A stretch of DNA of 55,129 bases from Nevskia sp. (lineage in GTDB: Bacteria; Pseudomonadota; Gammaproteobacteria; Nevskiales; Nevskiaceae): NCBI GenBank assembly GCA_028291705.1, contig JAQGNS010000193.1, positions 1 through 55,129 of the forward strand, read 5' to 3'. Under the pieces are notes generated by a model. That model saw nothing but the letters and a program-made list of their open reading frames with translations, made no database searches and was not told the DNA's origin. Below, piece by piece: positions 51,184 to 55,129 of the stretch (position 1 is the stretch's first letter; the number at the start of each line of letters is the position of its first letter). A program made the position numbers and the translations under genes.

Positions 51184-52140
51184 ATGAACGCACTCGTCAA
51201 AGGCGAACAGACCGCCCTGGCCAATATCACTGAGCAGGAGCTGGTCGAGGTGCTGCAATCCAGCCTTTACCCTGGCGCGCAGCTGCAGTCAATCAAGCTG
51301 GTGCTCGGGTACTGCAAGGCGTCCGGACTGGACCCGATGCAGAAGCCCGTCCATATCGTGCCGATGAAGGTCAGCACCGGCCAGAAGGACAACAACGGCT
51401 GGGACATCAAGGCCATGCGCGACGTGATCATGCCCGGCGTCGGGCTGTACCGCACGCAGGCAGCGCGCACGCAGGAATACGCCGGCGTCAGCGACCCCGA
51501 GTTCGGCCCGACCAAAACCCTGTCGTTCAAGGCCGAGCGCTGGGAAGACGACGGCGGCCGGCGCGTCAAGCGCTGGGTCGACGAGACCATCGAATACCCG
51601 GAGTGGTGCCGTGTCTCGGTAAAGCGCCTGGTCGGCGGCATTGTGTGCGACTTCCCGGCCCGTGAATACTGGCTGGAGAACTACGCATCCAAGGGCGACA
51701 GCGGCGAGCCGAATGCGATGTGGAAGAAGCGCCCCATCGGCCAGATCGCCAAGTGCGCCGAGGCCCAGGCGCTGCGCAAAGCGTTCCCCGAGCAGACCGG
51801 CAGCCAGCCGACTGCGGAGGAAATGGAAGGCAAGGACCTGATGATCGAGGATCAGTCCGGCCAGCCGCACGCCGGCAAGCCGGCAGTCGCCATGCCGCAA
51901 GCAAAGGCCAAGCCCGAGGCCGGCGAGGAAGGCGTCACCGACGTCGAGCCGAAAGTGAAGCCGGCCGCGCAGGACACCGGGGCCGCGTCTGTCGGTGAGA
52001 TCGCCTACATCAACAAAAAGATCGAGGCCAAGGGCTTGACAGTCGCCGCGGCGCGCGAGTCTGCCGGCCTCGACGCGAGCGACACGCTGGACGGCCTGAC
52101 GAAAGACGGGTTCGTCGCTCTGAAGGACGCGCTGAAATGA
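51184..52140 (+). CDS. bet: Bet/RecT-like single-strand annealing protein
   Basis: LVLGYCKASGLDPMQKPVHIVPM...AMRDVIMPGVGLYRTQAARTQEYAGVSDPEFGP...PIGQIAKCAEAQALRKAFP. Confidence 0.9.
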   Translation: MNALVKGEQTALANITEQELVEVLQSSLYPGAQLQSIKLVLGYCKASGLDPMQKPVHIVPMKVSTGQKDNNGWDIKAMRDVIMPGVGLYRTQAARTQEYAGVSDPEFGPTKTLSFKAERWEDDGGRRVKRWVDETIEYPEWCRVSVKRLVGGIVCDFPAREYWLENYASKGDSGEPNAMWKKRPIGQIAKCAEAQALRKAFPEQTGSQPTAEEMEGKDLMIEDQSGQPHAGKPAVAMPQAKAKPEAGEEGVTDVEPKVKPAAQDTGAASVGEIAYINKKIEAKGLTVAAARESAGLDASDTLDGLTKDGFVALKDALK

Positions 52141-52745
52141 GCCTCACCTTCGACGAGCTGTCGCACACGTACACGTTCGAAGGCCGGACGGTGCCGAGCG
52201 TCACGCAACTTCTAGCGCCCTTGTCCAACCTGCAGATGGTGGACCCGGCCGTCCTTCGCGCCGCCGCTGACTTCGGAACCGCCGTCCACAAAGCCTGCGA
52301 ACTCGACGACCTGGGCGAACTGGATGAGGAATCGCTCGACCCGGCCCTTGGCCCGTACCTCAGCGCCTGGCGCAAGTTCAGCGCGGAGCATGCCGTGAAG
52401 TGGACGCTGATCGAAGGGCGCATGCACAACCAGGCAATGGGCTACGCCGGCACCGTTGATCGGTATGGCGCGGTCCGTGGCGATGACGCCGTGGTCGACT
52501 TGAAGTCGAGCGCCATCCTCTACCCGACCGTCGGCCCCCAGCTTGCCGCGTACGCCAAGGCCATCCCCGGCACGACGCTGCTGACGAAGCGCATCGGCGT
52601 GCTGCTCAAGCCGGATGGCAACTACCAGGCCAAGACCTACGCCAGCCCGATGGATTGGGCCGTGTTCGCATCCCTCATCACGTTGCGCACGTTCTGCAGC
52701 ACCCACGCAATCACCCCGAACTTCAAGGAGCTTTCCCATGTCTGA
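52137..52745 (+). CDS. PD-(D/E)XK exonuclease (RecE/Cas4-like)
   Basis: FGTAVHKACELDD...GRMHNQAMGYAGTVDRYGAVRGDDAVVDLKSSAILYPTVGPQLAAYAKA. Confidence 0.8.
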   Translation: MSLTFDELSHTYTFEGRTVPSVTQLLAPLSNLQMVDPAVLRAAADFGTAVHKACELDDLGELDEESLDPALGPYLSAWRKFSAEHAVKWTLIEGRMHNQAMGYAGTVDRYGAVRGDDAVVDLKSSAILYPTVGPQLAAYAKAIPGTTLLTKRIGVLLKPDGNYQAKTYASPMDWAVFASLITLRTFCSTHAITPNFKELSHV

Positions 52746-53574
52746 ACCCACCACCGCCGGGACCGTCGCCTACGACGCATCCACCGCCCTGATCCTTGCC
52801 GGCCAGGCGCGCGCCGCTCTCACCTCCGCTCAGGACCTGATCATCGACAGCCCGGCGATGTACGAACTGGCCGGCGAGGAATTGAAGAACATCAAGACGC
52901 TGCAGAAGCAGGTGGAGGAAAAGCGCACGTCCATCACCGGCCCGCTGAACGCCGCCTTGACAGCCATCAACGGCCTGTTCCGCGGCCCGAAGGAGTTTCT
53001 GGAACAGGCCGAGTCTGCGTGCAAGCGGCCGATGGTCGCCTATTCGCAGGAGCAGGAGCGGATTCAAGCCGAGGCCCGGCGCAAGGCCGAAGAGGAGGCC
53101 GCCGCCGAACGCCGCCGCCTTGCCGCCGAACAGGCCGAGCAGGAGCGCCGTGCGCGCGCAGCACAGGAAGCGGTCGCCAAGGCCCAGCGCGAGGCCGCAG
53201 CAGCCGCAGCAGCCGGTGACCGCGCGGCACAGGCTGCGGCAGAGGAACAGGCTCGCAAGCAGGCCGAGGCCGCCGCCAATGCCCAAGCCGAGGCCCAGGC
53301 CGCCGCCCAAACCGCCGAAGTGATCTCCATGCCCATCGCCGCGCCAGCCCTGTCGAAGGTGTCTGGCGTGTCCGGCCGGACGAACTACACCGCTCAGGTG
53401 GATGACCTGATGACGCTGGTCCGGGCCGTGGCCGAGGGCAAGGCCCCCATCCAGTGTCTGTGCGCGGACGAGAAGTTCCTCGGCGCCCAGGCGCGCGCGT
53501 TCAAGAAGGCCGGCCCGCTGTTCCCGGGCGTCACCGCAGTTGCCGAGCGCAGCCTTTCGGCGCGTGCCGCGTGA
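52738..53574 (+). CDS. coiled-coil phage recombination-operon protein
   Basis: EELKNIKTLQKQVEEKRTSITGPLNAALTAINGLFRGPKEFLEQAE, Ala/Glu-rich coil. Confidence 0.65.
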   Translation: MSEPTTAGTVAYDASTALILAGQARAALTSAQDLIIDSPAMYELAGEELKNIKTLQKQVEEKRTSITGPLNAALTAINGLFRGPKEFLEQAESACKRPMVAYSQEQERIQAEARRKAEEEAAAERRRLAAEQAEQERRARAAQEAVAKAQREAAAAAAAGDRAAQAAAEEQARKQAEAAANAQAEAQAAAQTAEVISMPIAAPALSKVSGVSGRTNYTAQVDDLMTLVRAVAEGKAPIQCLCADEKFLGAQARAFKKAGPLFPGVTAVAERSLSARAA

Positions 53575-53780
53575 TGAACCACACCCCCATGCCTGAATCC
53601 ACCCCCGCACTGCCCGCAGCTGAAACCCCGGCGGCTCCGGTTCCGTCCACCGATCGCCTGCCTTGGCCGTTCCCCAGCAGGACGCCAGACACGCCTGCAG
53701 CTGAGACCGGCGGCGCTGGACCGGTCGAAGAGGGATCGCCGGGAGTAGCGCTGGCTGCGACTGGCGACGCCAAGGCGTGA
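53574..53780 (+). CDS. small Pro/Ala-rich protein
   Basis: ATG overlaps previous stop; next gene overlaps its stop. Confidence 0.45.
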   Translation: MNHTPMPESTPALPAAETPAAPVPSTDRLPWPFPSRTPDTPAAETGGAGPVEEGSPGVALAATGDAKA

Positions 53781-54844
53781 TGTCAGCCGCCTACTACAAC
53801 GAGATCGACCCATACGCGGCGCAGTGGCTACGCAACCTGATCGACGCCGGGCACATTGCGCCTGGCGACGTTGACGAAAGGAGCATTGAGGATGTTCGAC
53901 CAACTGAGCTTGCTGGATACCGCCAGTGCCATTTCTTCGCTGGAGTCGGAGTCTGGTCACTTGCCTTGCGCCGCGCTGGCTGGCCCGACGACCGCGAAGT
54001 CTGGACCGGATCCTGTCCTTGCCAGCCTTTCAGCGCGGCAGGCCAAGGAGCTGGGTTTGCTGACGAGCGGCACCTGTGGCCGGCATTCCACCATCTCATT
54101 GCGCAGCGCCGCCCTGCAAGCGTCTTTGGAGAGCAGGTTGCGAGCAAGGACGCAGGACCTTGGATCGACCTTGTACACACTGACATGGAAGCCCTGGGTT
54201 ACGCCTTCGGGGCGGTCCCGTTTCCGTCTGCGGGCGTCGGTGCGCCGCACATCAGAGACCGCCTGTATTGGGTGGCCAACGCCAGCGGCCAGGGACTGGC
54301 ACGGCGCGAGCGGTTCGCCGGAGTTCCTGGCTTGGCGGCTGGAGCAGAAACGCGGCAAGCCCCTGAGCGAAACGGCTTTTGCGCAGCTGGCGGGCTGGCC
54401 CACGCCGATGGCTGGCACACCAGCGCAGAACGGGAACAACGAGGCGGGGAACAACGACAGCAGCCGCAAGACAGTGGAGCTGGCCGGCTGGCCGTCGCCG
54501 AGTGCGAACGACACAACGGGGGCGGAGCCGCTGGAACAACGGCAGGCGAGGAACGCGGGGGGCCTGCAACTGCGGGATGCGGCGATGCTGCTGGCGAATC
54601 CGCAGCCGGCCCGACTAACGGCCTCTGGCGAGCTGCTGACTGGCTCCTGTGCAGGGATGGAAAGTGGCGGCCAGTTGAACCCGGCACATTCCCGCTGGCT
54701 CATGGCGCTCCCGCGCGAGTGGGACGCCTGCGCGCCTACGGAAACGCGATCAATGCTGAAGCGGCGTGCGTCTTCATTGAAAGCGTGATGGACATGTCCG
54801 TGCACGCCCGCGCCTCTGATCACTTTCACGAAAGAACTGCATGA
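53777..54844 (+). CDS. DNA (cytosine-5) methyltransferase
   Basis: [19 protein letters not shown] (I), [16 protein letters not shown] (IV), VFGEQVAS (VI), [12 protein letters not shown] (VIII), [21 protein letters not shown] (X). Confidence 0.92.
   Translation: MMSAAYYNEIDPYAAQWLRNLIDAGHIAPGDVDERSIEDVRPTELAGYRQCHFFAGVGVWSLALRRAGWPDDREVWTGSCPCQPFSAAGQGAGFADERHLWPAFHHLIAQRRPASVFGEQVASKDAGPWIDLVHTDMEALGYAFGAVPFPSAGVGAPHIRDRLYWVANASGQGLARRERFAGVPGLAAGAETRQAPERNGFCAAGGLAHADGWHTSAEREQRGGEQRQQPQDSGAGRLAVAECERHNGGGAAGTTAGEERGGPATAGCGDAAGESAAGPTNGLWRAADWLLCRDGKWRPVEPGTFPLAHGAPARVGRLRAYGNAINAEAACVFIESVMDMSVHARASDHFHERTA
53892..54788 (+). CDS. nested +1-frame protein (298 aa) fully inside the C5-methyltransferase gene
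   Basis: SD AAGGAG 53878-53883, 8 nt, ATG 53892; [22 protein letters not shown]...[42 protein letters not shown]...[33 protein letters not shown]. Confidence 0.75.
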   Translation: MFDQLSLLDTASAISSLESESGHLPCAALAGPTTAKSGPDPVLASLSARQAKELGLLTSGTCGRHSTISLRSAALQASLESRLRARTQDLGSTLYTLTWKPWVTPSGRSRFRLRASVRRTSETACIGWPTPAARDWHGASGSPEFLAWRLEQKRGKPLSETAFAQLAGWPTPMAGTPAQNGNNEAGNNDSSRKTVELAGWPSPSANDTTGAEPLEQRQARNAGGLQLRDAAMLLANPQPARLTASGELLTGSCAGMESGGQLNPAHSRWLMALPREWDACAPTETRSMLKRRASSLKA

Positions 54845-55086
54845 CGACTCTTTGGGCTATCCAGCACACGACGCACAGCGGCTCGACGTGGCTTGACTAC
54901 ACGACTGTTCGAAGTACCCGGCGCGAGGCCTGGCGGACTCTCGACGACCACTACAAAGACTACGCCGACAGGTGGATCAAGGAACTCGCCCGCAAGCGCC
55001 GCAAGGGCATCCTCCGCGCGGTGAAGGTGACCTTGCGGGTGTACGTCGATCCCATCGAACTCGAGTTCCCGAAAGGCAAGCCATGA
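54841..55086 (+). CDS. hypothetical protein (crosses circle junction)
   Basis: ATGA overlap; its 3' end repeats at 1-84. Confidence 0.65.
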   Translation: MTTLWAIQHTTHSGSTWLDYTTVRSTRREAWRTLDDHYKDYADRWIKELARKRRKGILRAVKVTLRVYVDPIELEFPKGKP

Positions 55087-55129
55087 CTGAATCTATCCCT
55101 GACGAACGGGCGCTGTTTGAGGCGTGGGC

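Noticed and set aside
1-55129. Numerous long antisense or out-of-frame ORFs (e.g. 29359-30903 +, 32784-33953 +, 35253-36737 +, 31810-33402 -, 16046-17107 +)
   Set aside because: High-GC shadow ORFs opposite or inside well-supported genes; Arg/Ala/Pro-rich, no family motifs and no ribosome-binding logic. The +1 ORF in the methylase (53892-54788) was kept because it has both motifs and an SD.
1-55129. CRISPR array, transposon or IS insertion
   Set aside because: No regularly spaced 25-40 bp repeats, no transposase-like ORF or terminal inverted repeats noticed by eye

Overview
The window reads as one complete circular temperate-phage genome. Its first 127 bp (1-127) are repeated exactly at its end (55003-55129), so the unique circle is 55,002 bp. 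The layout resembles lambda in regulation, with podovirus-type virion genes. A central immunity region holds a CI-like repressor (+) facing a YdaS/Cro-like gene (-), with five matching 15-bp operators (TTAGCGnnnCGCTAA) in two clusters. A rightward early operon runs from ~49.1 kb through the contig ends to ~7.9 kb: Bet/RecT-like SSAP, PD-(D/E)XK exonuclease, C5-cytosine methyltransferase, Xis-like protein and tyrosine integrase, then an attP built from the 3' part of tRNA-Leu(CAA). A leftward operon runs from ~47.5 kb to 9.4 kb: replication, NinB, RuvC-like, putative Q, tRNA/structured RNA, terminase, portal, scaffold, capsid, tail and ejection proteins, then lysis. It ends at a strong terminator. 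The most notable observations are: (1) a ~300-aa ORF with its own ideal Shine-Dalgarno, nested entirely in the +1 frame of the cytosine methyltransferase gene; (2) a PurD-like ATP-grasp gene and a methyltransferase-GT9 fusion gene inside the virion module; (3) a bipartite lambda-like operator system controlling two near-identical promoters; (4) a 117-nt branched RNA candidate next to tRNA(-like) genes just downstream of a consensus late promoter; (5) a Cro-like protein with an Arg-rich tail lying upstream of a long-stem RNA element at the nutR/tR1 position. Product names come from reading the translations and recalling protein families; no searches were run.
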